DNA of 16,655 nucleotides from an uncultured Alistipes sp. Its GTDB lineage: Bacteria > Bacteroidota > Bacteroidia > Bacteroidales > Rikenellaceae. A program made the position numbers and the translations under genes. Shown here in pieces: positions 7,601-14,397 of this stretch. The stretch is from contig CAUHCL010000038.1 in assembly GCA_959604655.1 (NCBI GenBank), positions 1 through 16,655 on the forward strand, in the 5' to 3' direction. The notes under the pieces were generated by a model that worked only from the letters and a program-made list of their open reading frames with translations, did no database searches and was not told the DNA's origin. Numbering within the stretch: the first letter of the stretch is position 1; the number at the start of each line of letters is the position of its first letter.

Positions 7601-7677
7601 AAAAGACGCCCCTCAAGCAAGCTGCTCCGTTAAATATACGATCACGTAAATTTATCCTAAAATAATCCGCACGATAT

Positions 7678-7708
7678 TTGGTTTATACAATAAACCTATT
7701 TATATTTG
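7678..7708 (+). promoter_or_regulatory. Predicted promoter of membrane-protein/regulator operon
   Basis: -33 TTG at 7678-7680, exactly 20 nt, then TATATTTG (7701-7708), a perfect TAnnTTTG. Transcription would start near 7715, leaving a leader of about 90 nt before the ATG at 7804. Confidence 0.75.
7680..7696. promoter_or_regulatory. Operator-like inverted repeat within the promoter
   Basis: Perfect 7-bp arms GGTTTAT and ATAAACC separated by ACA, placed exactly between the -33 and -7 boxes. A protein bound here would block RNA polymerase. The operon encodes a winged-helix regulator, so autoregulation is the simplest idea; that link is inferred from position. Confidence 0.5.
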
Positions 7709-7803
7709 CATCGAGAAAGAGATAACACCGCACGCCGATACAAGGCGTTTTATTCGGACCACGTAGTTTATATCATAAATAACTTTATTAAACACACACA
7801 GAA

Positions 7804-8448
7804 ATGAAAAACGAACAACTCTCCGAAACTCAGAGTCTGGAGCTCATCGCCTCGATGATCCGCGACTCGCGCACGCGTCTGGCCCGCAACTCGGGCATGC
7901 CGTTCCTCGTATGGGGATACACGACCGTCATCGTATCGCTCTTCGAATTCTTCATGGTGCGCTATGCCGCCGATCCGCAGCCGTGGATGTGGGCATGGTT
8001 CGCCATCCCCGTCATGGGCTGGGGCGGAATGAAGGTCTTCTGCCACGATGACCGAGGCGCGCGCAACTACATCGACCGCGTGATATCGGCCGTATGGACC
8101 GTATTCGGCATATCCATGTTCGCGGCGGCACTGATGAGCGTCGCCTACCACACCTCGATCCTCTACATCATCGTAACGTTCATAGGCATGGGCACCGCCA
8201 TCACGGGACTGGTAATACGCGACAGGCTGACCTCTGCGGCGGGATTCCTCGCCATGCTCGCCGCCCAGATCTTCCCGCTGCGCACTTGGATATACATCCG
8301 TTTCTCGGAGCATGCCGTCCCGGGGGGAGGTCCCATGAAGTGGAACTCGGAAAACATCCTGATCTTCGCCGCGATATTCTTCCTGCTTATGGTGATCCCG
8401 GGCCATATTCTCAACCGCAAAAGCAACCGCACATGTTCAAAGAGCTGA
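7804..8448 (+). CDS. Six-helix integral membrane protein
   Basis: 214 residues. A polar, helical N-terminus (ETQSLELIASMIRDSRTRLARNSG) precedes about six membrane segments near residues 33-51, 62-77, 93-113, 117-137, 143-158 and 184-201. The layout, with LELIASMI and a VWGYTT entry into the first helix, resembles a Bacteroidetes membrane-protein family usually found beside a small winged-helix regulator. I know no established function. The last 16 bases overlap the regulator gene, so the two are probably translated together and the membrane protein may be its sensor or regulated target. No enzymatic motif or metal site is evident. The start is the first ATG after an A-rich stretch (CACACACAGAA). 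Confidence 0.85.
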   Translation: MKNEQLSETQSLELIASMIRDSRTRLARNSGMPFLVWGYTTVIVSLFEFFMVRYAADPQPWMWAWFAIPVMGWGGMKVFCHDDRGARNYIDRVISAVWTVFGISMFAAALMSVAYHTSILYIIVTFIGMGTAITGLVIRDRLTSAAGFLAMLAAQIFPLRTWIYIRFSEHAVPGGGPMKWNSENILIFAAIFFLLMVIPGHILNRKSNRTCSKS

Positions 8449-8723
8449 ATCCCCTGCTGCATTCGGAACTGAGGCTGGCCGTCATGTCGATCCTCATTTC
8501 GGTCGAGAGCGCCGATTTCGTCTACCTGCGCGAACAGACGGGCGCCACGGCGGGCAACCTGAGCGTGCAGATCGACAAATTGCAGAAAGCGGGCTACATT
8601 ACGGTCGTCAAAGGGTTCAAGGGCCGCATGCCGTGTACCACCTGCACGATTACCGATAACGGGATATCGGCATTCGAGGAGTACGTGGAGGCGCTGAAGA
8701 GTTACATAGACAAAACACGATGA
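8433..8723 (+). CDS. Winged-helix transcriptional regulator (MarR/HTH_34-like)
   Basis: 96 residues, about the size of a stand-alone winged-helix domain. The N-terminal part LNPLLHSELRLAVMSILIS leads into the helix-turn-helix LREQTGATAGNLSVQIDKLQKAGYITVVKGF. The wing follows (FKGRMPCTTCTITDNG), then a C-terminal helix FEEYVEALKSYID, probably for dimerisation. This matches the winged-helix DNA-binding (PF13601-type) pattern. The two cysteines in the wing (CTTC, 68-71) are notable and could be redox or metal responsive, but nothing else supports that. It overlaps the membrane-protein gene by 16 bases and may act on the inverted repeat in the operon promoter. Confidence 0.88.
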   Translation: MFKELNPLLHSELRLAVMSILISVESADFVYLREQTGATAGNLSVQIDKLQKAGYITVVKGFKGRMPCTTCTITDNGISAFEEYVEALKSYIDKTR

Positions 8724-8738
8724 GATTTTCGAAAGCGA

Positions 8739-8773
8739 CGGGCGGATAACCGATATCCGCCCGCCGTTTTTTT
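8739..8773 (+). terminator. Rho-independent terminator of the regulator operon
   Basis: Perfect 10-bp stem CGGGCGGATA (8739-8748) / TATCCGCCCG (8754-8763) with loop ACCGA, then CCG and seven T (8767-8773). The T-tract overlaps the stop codon (8772-8774) of the convergent receptor gene on the minus strand. Confidence 0.9.
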
Positions 8774-11210
8774 ACCTCGCGCCGCCTGCTCCCGCTGCAC
8801 CTCCGCCCGAAGATGCGCCTCCGCCGTCGCCGCCCGCTACCGAATCGTCGTTCGATATCGACTTGCGCACGCGCTTCACGTCGGCGCGCTTGTTGCCGAA
8901 CCGCCACGACAATCCCACGCTGTACGATTCCGACTTGGCGCGCGATTCGTTGCTCGACACATATGTGGGCGTCTCGCCGCGCGACCTGTATACCATGTCG
9001 CCGCGGAACGGATTGTTGCCCGATACGGTGAGCGTCAGACGCTCCTTCAGGAACTTCTGCGTCACGTAGAACCCGTAATAGACATTCCACTGCGAATCGC
9101 GCGATCCGAGGTACACGCCCGAACGGAACAGCGACTCGTTGATCGACAGCGTGCCGCCCTTCCACAGCTTTATCTCGGCATTCATCGACTCGGAGAATCC
9201 CCATCCCTCGGTATCAATGCCCTGCGATTCGAGGCTGTATTTCATCCACGTGCCGCGCATCGACACCGACATCGAGAACTTCTCGTGCGGACGGAACATC
9301 AGCATGGCGCTCATGCCCGCGCGACGCGTGCGCAGGTCGTTGGTGATGGTCGAGTACCGTATGCCGTCGTCGCGCATCTCCGAGAAGTAGGTTATGCCGT
9401 TGTTCGATATCGCCACCGTGGGCATCAGCGACATGTTCCACTTCTTGTGCATGAAGGCATACTTCAACGTGATGGTGTGGCTCACCTCCGACTTCAGATC
9501 GTCATTTCCCGAGCTTATCGACGTGGGCGTCACCGTCTCGTAAGGCGAAAGCTGCCATATCGACGGACGTCCCAGACGCTCGGTGTAGGTCAACGACAGC
9601 GAATGACCGAGCGAGGGGTTGAAGCCCACCGACATGTAGGGCACCACGTTCCAGAACGAGTTGTCGAACGAATAGTCGCCCTCGCGCGACGACTTCACGT
9701 CGGCGGCATTCCACGTGGCCTCCAGGCGCGCGCCGCCGTTGGCCGACCACTTGGCGCCGTTGTAGTTGTAACCGCCGTAAAGGGCCGCCACATCCTGCGT
9801 GTAATCCATGTCGACCGCCTCGGTCACCACGCCGTCCACCGTCGTCCCGTTGGTTGTCGACGACCCGCGGTGCACGTGCTTCAATCCCAGATCGAGGGTG
9901 TGACGCTCGCCGAAGCGCTTCGAATAGTCGGTCTGGAACGTATTCTCGATCCAGTCCATATCCTCGGTTTCGATCTGCTTGTAGGCCACATCGCCCGTGT
10001 AGGTTATCCGCGAATCCGACTTGTCGGGCGCTATGTCCACGTTGTCCGAGAACGAGAGCGTATGGTTGCCCTCGTCGTCGAAACGGTGCTCGTAGGAGAT
10101 CGTCGCCGAACCGCCCGTGTAGTCGAACGACGCGTTGCGAACCGACGCATACTCCTGCACAGGGTTGCGGTCGACGTCGCTTATGACAGTCTCGTTCACC
10201 GACTTGTTGCGGCCCAGAGGACTGCCGTTCATGCCGCCCTCCAGAGTGAACAGGTTGCGGTCGTTCATCTGATACGAAGCCGACATCGTTACGCCGTAGT
10301 AGGCGTTCTCGAACGAGCCGCGCCCCGTACTGCTCTGGTAACGGTTGGCGTCGGACACCAGATTCTCGATCTCGCTCGTTGTGACGCTGTTTTTCATCGG
10401 AGAACGGAAATAGCCGCCGTAGCCGTTCAGATCGAACGCGAACTTGCCCGTCTGCAACGCCACGCGCGCGCTTCCGCCGCTCGACTGCATAGCCTCGAAA
10501 CCCTGACGGTAGCTCAGCGAGCCGTCGAAACCGTCTATGCGGCGCCCCGAGGTTATGATGTTCAGAATGCCGCCCGTACCTTCGGCGTCATACTTCATCG
10601 AGGGGTTGGTAATCACCTCTATGCGCTTGATCTGCGATGCGGGCATGCTCTTTATCACGTCCGAGAAGTTGCGGCTTATCACTCCCGACGAATGGCCGTT
10701 GACGAGTATCTTGTAATTGCTCTCGCCGTTCATCTTCACGTTGCCCTCGGCATCGATCGTGAGCTGAGGCACCTTGCGTATGATCTCCTCCAGCGTCGAG
10801 GTGGCCGCCTGCGGATCGTTGTCCACCTCGTATGTCATCTTTTCGGCCGTGTGGGTTATCAGAGGCTTCTGGATCGTCACCTGCACCTCGTCTATCATCT
10901 CGCCCTCTTCGAGCGCCACATCGCCCATGTCGGTATCCTTCGCGGCCTCGACACGCTTCACGGCGGGCTTATAGCCCACCATCGAAAAATGGACGTCGTA
11001 CGTCCCCGCCTCCTTGAGCGACAGCGTGAAACGCCCCTCGCCGTCGGCATAGACCACGGCATGCGCCGTCGAATCGCGCTCCGCCGAGACCGTGACCCAC
11101 CCTGCGGGCTTGCCGTCGGCAGCATTCACCGTGCGTCCCGTGATACGCACCTGGGCCGTTGCACCGCCGAACAATACCAGCGCCACGGACAAAACCAAAA
11201 AATTCTTCAT
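8772..11210 (-). CDS. Outer membrane receptor, CarboxypepD_reg plus plug plus barrel (OMP_b-brl type)
   Basis: 812 residues. The signal peptide is about 1-19 (GGATA, then QVRITG). Residues 20-105 form a carboxypeptidase-regulatory-like domain (ITGRTVNAADGKPAGWVTV, then GRFTLSL and YDVHFSMVGYKP). Residues about 110-225 form a plug (EVQVTIQKPLI, STLEEIIRKVPQLTIDAEGNVKMNG, SQIKRIEVITNPSMKYDAEGTGGILNIIT). A long barrel of the outer-membrane beta-barrel family 2 type follows and closes at GLSWRF (about 771). A 41-residue tail runs past the barrel: a basic stretch, ISNDD, then a Gly/Ala/Ser-rich end. Members of this family sit in the outer membrane and are often TonB-linked; the ligand is unknown. 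It diverges from the secreted propeller-like protein, with which it may share a glycan-related job. No TAnnTTTG promoter was found upstream. Confidence 0.9.
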   Translation of the reverse strand: MKNFLVLSVALVLFGGATAQVRITGRTVNAADGKPAGWVTVSAERDSTAHAVVYADGEGRFTLSLKEAGTYDVHFSMVGYKPAVKRVEAAKDTDMGDVALEEGEMIDEVQVTIQKPLITHTAEKMTYEVDNDPQAATSTLEEIIRKVPQLTIDAEGNVKMNGESNYKILVNGHSSGVISRNFSDVIKSMPASQIKRIEVITNPSMKYDAEGTGGILNIITSGRRIDGFDGSLSYRQGFEAMQSSGGSARVALQTGKFAFDLNGYGGYFRSPMKNSVTTSEIENLVSDANRYQSSTGRGSFENAYYGVTMSASYQMNDRNLFTLEGGMNGSPLGRNKSVNETVISDVDRNPVQEYASVRNASFDYTGGSATISYEHRFDDEGNHTLSFSDNVDIAPDKSDSRITYTGDVAYKQIETEDMDWIENTFQTDYSKRFGERHTLDLGLKHVHRGSSTTNGTTVDGVVTEAVDMDYTQDVAALYGGYNYNGAKWSANGGARLEATWNAADVKSSREGDYSFDNSFWNVVPYMSVGFNPSLGHSLSLTYTERLGRPSIWQLSPYETVTPTSISSGNDDLKSEVSHTITLKYAFMHKKWNMSLMPTVAISNNGITYFSEMRDDGIRYSTITNDLRTRRAGMSAMLMFRPHEKFSMSVSMRGTWMKYSLESQGIDTEGWGFSESMNAEIKLWKGGTLSINESLFRSGVYLGSRDSQWNVYYGFYVTQKFLKERLTLTVSGNNPFRGDMVYRSRGETPTYVSSNESRAKSESYSVGLSWRFGNKRADVKRVRKSISNDDSVAGGDGGGASSGGGAAGAGGAR

Positions 11211-11461
11211 ATGAAATTATAAATCAAACTTGAAACACGATAAGAATAAAACGATCGTCCACGCGATCCATGCCGCAATACCGATCACGACAGCGCGCCC
11301 GAAAAGTACGCCGTCTGCGGGGGAGGTCTATATGAATACGCTAAATTCCCCCCCCCTCAATATTTTATGCAAAAAGGACATGTTTTAAGGATTATCGTCT
11401 GCAAGTTCGGGTTGTTTACGAATGCAAGTTATACAATTATTTACCGTTCGCAAAACATTTC

Positions 11462-11476
11462 GCCGTAAAATACGGC
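11462..11476. promoter_or_regulatory. Operator-like inverted repeat at the -33 position
   Basis: Perfect 6-bp arms GCCGTA and TACGGC around AAA. It covers the place where a -33 TTG would be expected for the -7 box at 11494; the actual triplet there is TAC. That suggests a site for an activator or repressor. Confidence 0.4.
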
Positions 11477-11493
11477 CATAACGGAAATATCGC

Positions 11494-11501
11494 TATATTT
11501 G
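11494..11501 (+). promoter_or_regulatory. Predicted -7 element of the secreted-protein gene
   Basis: TATATTTG, a perfect TAnnTTTG, 18 bases before the ATG at 11520, giving a leader of only about 12 nt. No TTG occurs about 20 nt upstream. Confidence 0.55.
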
Positions 11502-11519
11502 TCTTAAAAGTTCACTTCC

Positions 11520-13061
11520 ATGACAAGATTCATCGTCCTATCCTGCATAGTGCTGTCGTGCATGGCCGTCTCGGCCCAGACCCCGCAAAAAGAGGTCGAC
11601 CTCACCCGCATGACCTTCGTAAGACAATCGTCGGGGCGCAATTTCTACAACACGGGCAAGGTCATGAGCCGCTTGGCGACCGACGGCGCGCGGCTGTTCC
11701 TGCCCAACTCGGCCGACATCGCGGTCGAATGCGACGGTCCAAGCCCCGAACTCGAACAACAGGGGAAGACTCTCCGCATCTCGGCGGGCGATACGGCGAC
11801 CTCCGCCACGCTGCGCATAGGTGCATTCCACCCCTATCTCTGTTACGAAATCCGCGTCGCCGACATAGACGACGGCGACAGCGCAGGCATCGACTTCTAC
11901 CCCAACGACGGCCGCGGCACGACGATCCGCACCGTATACGAGCAGGGCCGCGTCGCCTCGTATGCGGTCGCAGACGGCGAAGCGACCCTGCTCGCGCAGA
12001 AACAGACCGCACCCGCGGACGACATATCGCTGCGCATACAATACACGGGATTCCGATTCCACGTATTCCGCATCGGCGACGACGGGACCGCCGATCTGCT
12101 GTACAGCGCGCAACACGACATGCGCAACATCGACCGTTGCACGACCTACTCGTTCGGAGTACATGCCGCCTTGCCCGCAGGCGGCAGCGTCGCGCTGCAC
12201 GAGGCACAGAGCCGTCTGACATGCGGCACGGGGCAGGCCGACCCGCAGATCATACAGTACAAGGACGGCACGCCGCTTATCCGCGACGGAAGGCTCTACG
12301 TATGCTTCACCACCCGCGGATTCGAGCGCATAATCGATTCCTATCAGGGAGTCTACTCCGTCGACCTCGATTCCTACGAACTGCGTCTTGAAGGCGCTCT
12401 GTTCTTCGGCAAGGGCGACGGCATCATGTACGGATTCCACGCCACCAAAGTGGTCTACGACCCCGACGAGGGGAAATACATGGTCATGACCACCACCCAC
12501 GAGGATACCCATACTCTGGCATATGCCGAGACCGACACCGATCTGCTGCACGGCATACACTATCTGGAGTGCACCGAACTCGACTTCCCGCACAGTTACA
12601 CCCGCCGACACGATTTCAACACCGAGGATCCCGACTTCTTCTACGACAGCGAGGCCGCGCGCTGGCGCCTGGCCTACTGCGCCCTGAAGGACAAATCCTA
12701 TGTCACCTACCTCTGCGAGAGCGAGAACTGGAACGGGCCCTACACGCAGATAGCCGAATCGGAGCAGAACAATAACACGGGAATACGCATCGTCACCGTC
12801 GGCGGGAGACGCTACGTGCTGAGCGGCGGTCCCGACACGACATTTTACATCTACGACTACCCCACCCTGCGCTACGAAGGGACTTTCCGCCAGCAATATG
12901 CCAACGGCGGGTTCCGCGGCTGGCCGACCATAGTCCCCGTGCCTTACGGCAATTACGAACGCTATCTGTGGATCACCTTCGACCGCGGCGCGCAAACGGG
13001 ACGTTACTCCTACGGCACTCTCTACTTCTACTTGGGCGATCGCATGTCGCGCCGCGAATAA
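11520..13061 (+). CDS. Secreted protein, probable five-bladed beta-propeller (GH43/GH32-like)
   Basis: 513 residues with a signal peptide (1-19, cleavage before QTPQKEV). Residues about 25-235 are beta-rich, with a LamG/concanavalin-like look (TLRISAGD, YEIRVADID, FRFHVFRIGDD). From 241 the pattern of propeller glycosidases appears, with Asp-Pro at blade starts: ADPQIIQYKDGTPLIRDGRLYVCFTT (240-265), HATKVVYDPDEGKYMVMTT (307-325), NTEDPDFFYDSEAARWRLAYC (367-387), then GWPTIVPVP (468-476) and a final YSYGTLYFYLGD strand. In GH43/GH32-like enzymes the catalytic acids lie in such loops; D241, D370 and E350 or E353 are candidates, but I cannot confirm an intact active site. The divergent receptor suggests a surface role in glycan use. 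It could also be a non-catalytic propeller. Confidence 0.72.
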   Translation: MTRFIVLSCIVLSCMAVSAQTPQKEVDLTRMTFVRQSSGRNFYNTGKVMSRLATDGARLFLPNSADIAVECDGPSPELEQQGKTLRISAGDTATSATLRIGAFHPYLCYEIRVADIDDGDSAGIDFYPNDGRGTTIRTVYEQGRVASYAVADGEATLLAQKQTAPADDISLRIQYTGFRFHVFRIGDDGTADLLYSAQHDMRNIDRCTTYSFGVHAALPAGGSVALHEAQSRLTCGTGQADPQIIQYKDGTPLIRDGRLYVCFTTRGFERIIDSYQGVYSVDLDSYELRLEGALFFGKGDGIMYGFHATKVVYDPDEGKYMVMTTTHEDTHTLAYAETDTDLLHGIHYLECTELDFPHSYTRRHDFNTEDPDFFYDSEAARWRLAYCALKDKSYVTYLCESENWNGPYTQIAESEQNNNTGIRIVTVGGRRYVLSGGPDTTFYIYDYPTLRYEGTFRQQYANGGFRGWPTIVPVPYGNYERYLWITFDRGAQTGRYSYGTLYFYLGDRMSRRE

Positions 13062-13154
13062 CGGCAGCAACGTACCGCAGCTCCACCGTTCCTCGGCGTT
13101 CACATCGACGTCGGCGCCCCCCCCCTGCGCGGCAGAAATGGTTTGGGGAGAAGT

Positions 13155-13266
13155 CGTGCAAATCGCGGCCTGCGGTTCGCCGACGGCGGCAGGAATGCAC
13201 GAGCCTTGGGCGAGATGCAGTCCGCCGCAGTGGGGCGGCGGCGAACTGCGCGGTTCTTCGAACCGC
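13155..13266 (-). repeat. Family-1 palindromic element, copy E (inverse orientation)
   Basis: Read on the minus strand, the leading hairpin is GCGGTTC/GAACCGC with loop GAA (13266-13250). A 35-nt block follows (13251-13217) that is identical to copy D at 16473-16507, and then CCGCCGTCGGCGAAC (13189-13175), again identical to copy D. It also carries an internal stem CCTGC/GCAGG flanked by CGTGCA/TGCACG (13155-13201) that copy D lacks. Confidence 0.85.
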
Positions 13267-13281
13267 AAACACAAGAGGCAG

Positions 13282-13350
13282 TGCGTCATTCCAATCGACA
13301 ACCTCCCGTTTGCGATGCCAATCCTCGCTTACGCTCGGTGGCATGACGCA
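13282..13350. repeat. Inverted-repeat spacer between copies E and C
   Basis: TGCGTCATTCCA (13282-13293) pairs with TGGCATGACGCA (13339-13350) at 11 of 12 positions. A competing inner arm ATGCCA (13315-13320) can pair with TGGCAT (13339-13344). The leading hairpins of E and C flank this spacer on either side. Confidence 0.65.
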
Positions 13351-13357
13351 ATATATT

Positions 13358-13450
13358 GCAGTCCGCAGGACTGCGCGGGCCGCAGCCTCTGCCCTGCGGA
13401 GGCCCGCAACGGAATTCGCATCGTTGCGTTCTCCGCAGGCTGCGCCCCGC
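13358..13450 (+). repeat. Family-1 palindromic element, copy C
   Basis: Leading hairpin GCAGTCC (13358-13364), loop GCA, GGACTGC (13368-13374). Body: arm GCGGGCCGCAGCCT (13375-13388) pairs at 13 of 14 positions with AGGCTGCGCCCCGC (13437-13450). Nested inside are GCGGAG (13396-13401) / CTCCGC (13431-13436) and GCAACG (13406-13411) / CGTTGC (13422-13427). It has the same architecture as copy B with different leading-stem bases. Confidence 0.85.
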
Positions 13451-13519
13451 CCCTCCACACCGCCGAACCTTATCGGGCAGCTCTTTTTTCGTGACGGCCG
13501 AAACCGTCGTTTCTATCAA

Positions 13520-14350
13520 TTAGGCCTCCAGCGCGAAACGCTTGTAAGCTACGATGGTAGCATCCTTGTCGGCCTTTTGAATATACTCGCGGATCGAGAT
13601 CTTCTCGCCCACCAGAGCCTGATTCAACAGCGTGTTCTCCTCGAAGAACTTGCGCATCTTACCCTCTGCGATCTTCTCCAGAATAGCCTCGGGCTTGTTG
13701 GCGTTCTTGGGATCCTGCTTCATCTGCTCCAGAGCGATGGCCTTCTCGTGAGCGACGGTCTCTGCGGGGCAGTCGTTCTCGTCGATCGAGATGGGAGCCA
13801 TGGCCGTAGCCTGCATTGCAACGGCGTGTGCCACCTCGGCGGGCACCTCCTTGTTGAATCCCAGAACGGTACCCAGCTTCTTGTTGAAGTGCACGTAAGC
13901 GTTGCAGTAGGGAGCCTCGATGCGGCCGTAGTAGGCCAGCTCCACCTTCTCGCCCGTCTGACCCGACTTCTCGGTAACCATTTCCTCTACGGTGCGTCCC
14001 TCGTCGTTCTTGATGGCAAGAAGCGTCTCCTTGTCGGCAGCGTCGTTCTTCACGGCGATATCCAGAATAGCATTCGCAGAACCTGCAAACTCCTCGTTCT
14101 GGGCCACGAAGTCGGTCTCGCAGGCCAGGCACAAGAGATATGCCTTTCCGCCCTCGATCTTGGTAACGACCACGCCCTCGGTAGCGCTGCGATCGGCACG
14201 CTTGCTCACCACGAGCTTGCCCTTCTCGCGGATGATGTCCTTCGCACGCTCGTAGTCGCCCTCGGCCTCCATAAGCGCCTTCTTGCAGTCCATCATACCT
14301 GCGCCCGTCATTTTGCGGAGCTTCATTACATCTGCTGCTTTGATTTCCAT
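13520..14350 (-). CDS. tsf: Elongation factor Ts
   Basis: 276 residues. EF-Ts is the nucleotide exchange factor that recycles EF-Tu-GDP in translation. The N-terminal UBA-like module is clear (ADVMKLRKMTGAGMMDCKKALMEAEGDYERA, 6-36). The EF-Tu contact motif TDFVA is at 79-83 within CETDFVAQNEEF. The core subdomains follow, with HVHFNKK-like YVHFNKKLGTVLGF and the basic C-terminal region KISIREYIQKAD. It lies 47 bases downstream of rpsB in the usual bacterial pairing and is probably the last gene of the cluster. No strong terminator follows; only a 5-bp hairpin (13493-13508) is seen before the repeat-filled intergenic region. Confidence 0.98.
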   Translation of the reverse strand: MEIKAADVMKLRKMTGAGMMDCKKALMEAEGDYERAKDIIREKGKLVVSKRADRSATEGVVVTKIEGGKAYLLCLACETDFVAQNEEFAGSANAILDIAVKNDAADKETLLAIKNDEGRTVEEMVTEKSGQTGEKVELAYYGRIEAPYCNAYVHFNKKLGTVLGFNKEVPAEVAHAVAMQATAMAPISIDENDCPAETVAHEKAIALEQMKQDPKNANKPEAILEKIAEGKMRKFFEENTLLNQALVGEKISIREYIQKADKDATIVAYKRFALEA

Positions 14351-14397
14351 AGTTGTCTTGCGTTAAAGTGTTAATAATTTCTCGTTAGCCGAAAGCC

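Larger units (their letters stand above)
7434..7803. other. Intergenic region between divergent pepD and membrane-protein operon
   Basis: 370 bases without a supported gene. From left to right it holds the pepD -7 box, a family-1 repeat (7521-7600), an AT-rich stretch, the plus-strand promoter with its inverted repeat (7678-7708), and a leader of roughly 90 nt before 7804. The repeat lies upstream of both promoters, outside both predicted transcripts. Confidence 0.8.
11211..11519. other. Intergenic region between divergent receptor and secreted-protein genes
   Basis: 309 bases without a supported gene. It holds a run of nine C at 11348-11356 beside a GGGGGAGG stretch (about 11318-11325), an inverted repeat (11462-11476) and a -7 box (11494-11501) for the plus-strand gene. 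A possible 18-codon frame from the ATG near 11333 crosses the C-run; I do not call it a gene. Confidence 0.7.
13062..13519. other. Intergenic region packed with palindromic elements
   Basis: 458 bases between convergent genes with no supported CDS. It holds a nine-C run (13117-13125), family-1 copy E in inverse orientation, a 91-bp spacer that is itself an inverted repeat, family-1 copy C, and a weak 5-bp hairpin GACGG/CCGTC (13493-13508) just past tsf. Open frames here are translations of the repeats. Confidence 0.85.

Noticed and set aside
9285..11222. 645-codon plus-strand open frame opposite the OMP receptor
   Set aside because: Composition is typical of an antisense shadow (Arg/His/Val/Ala) and the minus strand encodes a clear CPD-plug-barrel protein.
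11333..11389. Possible 18-residue leader peptide starting after GGGGGAGG
   Set aside because: A Shine-Dalgarno-like purine run is little evidence in Bacteroidetes; the frame crosses a C homopolymer and has no regulatory codon pattern.
11538..13301. 587-codon minus-strand open frame opposite the secreted protein
   Set aside because: No signal peptide or motif, and it runs into the intergenic repeats; the plus strand has a signal peptide, a -7 box and propeller motifs.
13155..13450. CRISPR array or insertion sequence in the repeat-rich gap
   Set aside because: There are no regularly spaced direct repeats, no transposase frame and no obvious target-site duplication.
13138..13494. 118-codon plus-strand frame in the intergenic region
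   Set aside because: It is a translation of family-1 copies E and C, with no start context and no conserved domain.
13493..13508. Terminator of tsf
   Set aside because: The stem is only 5 bp and on the minus strand it is followed by an A-run rather than a T-run.
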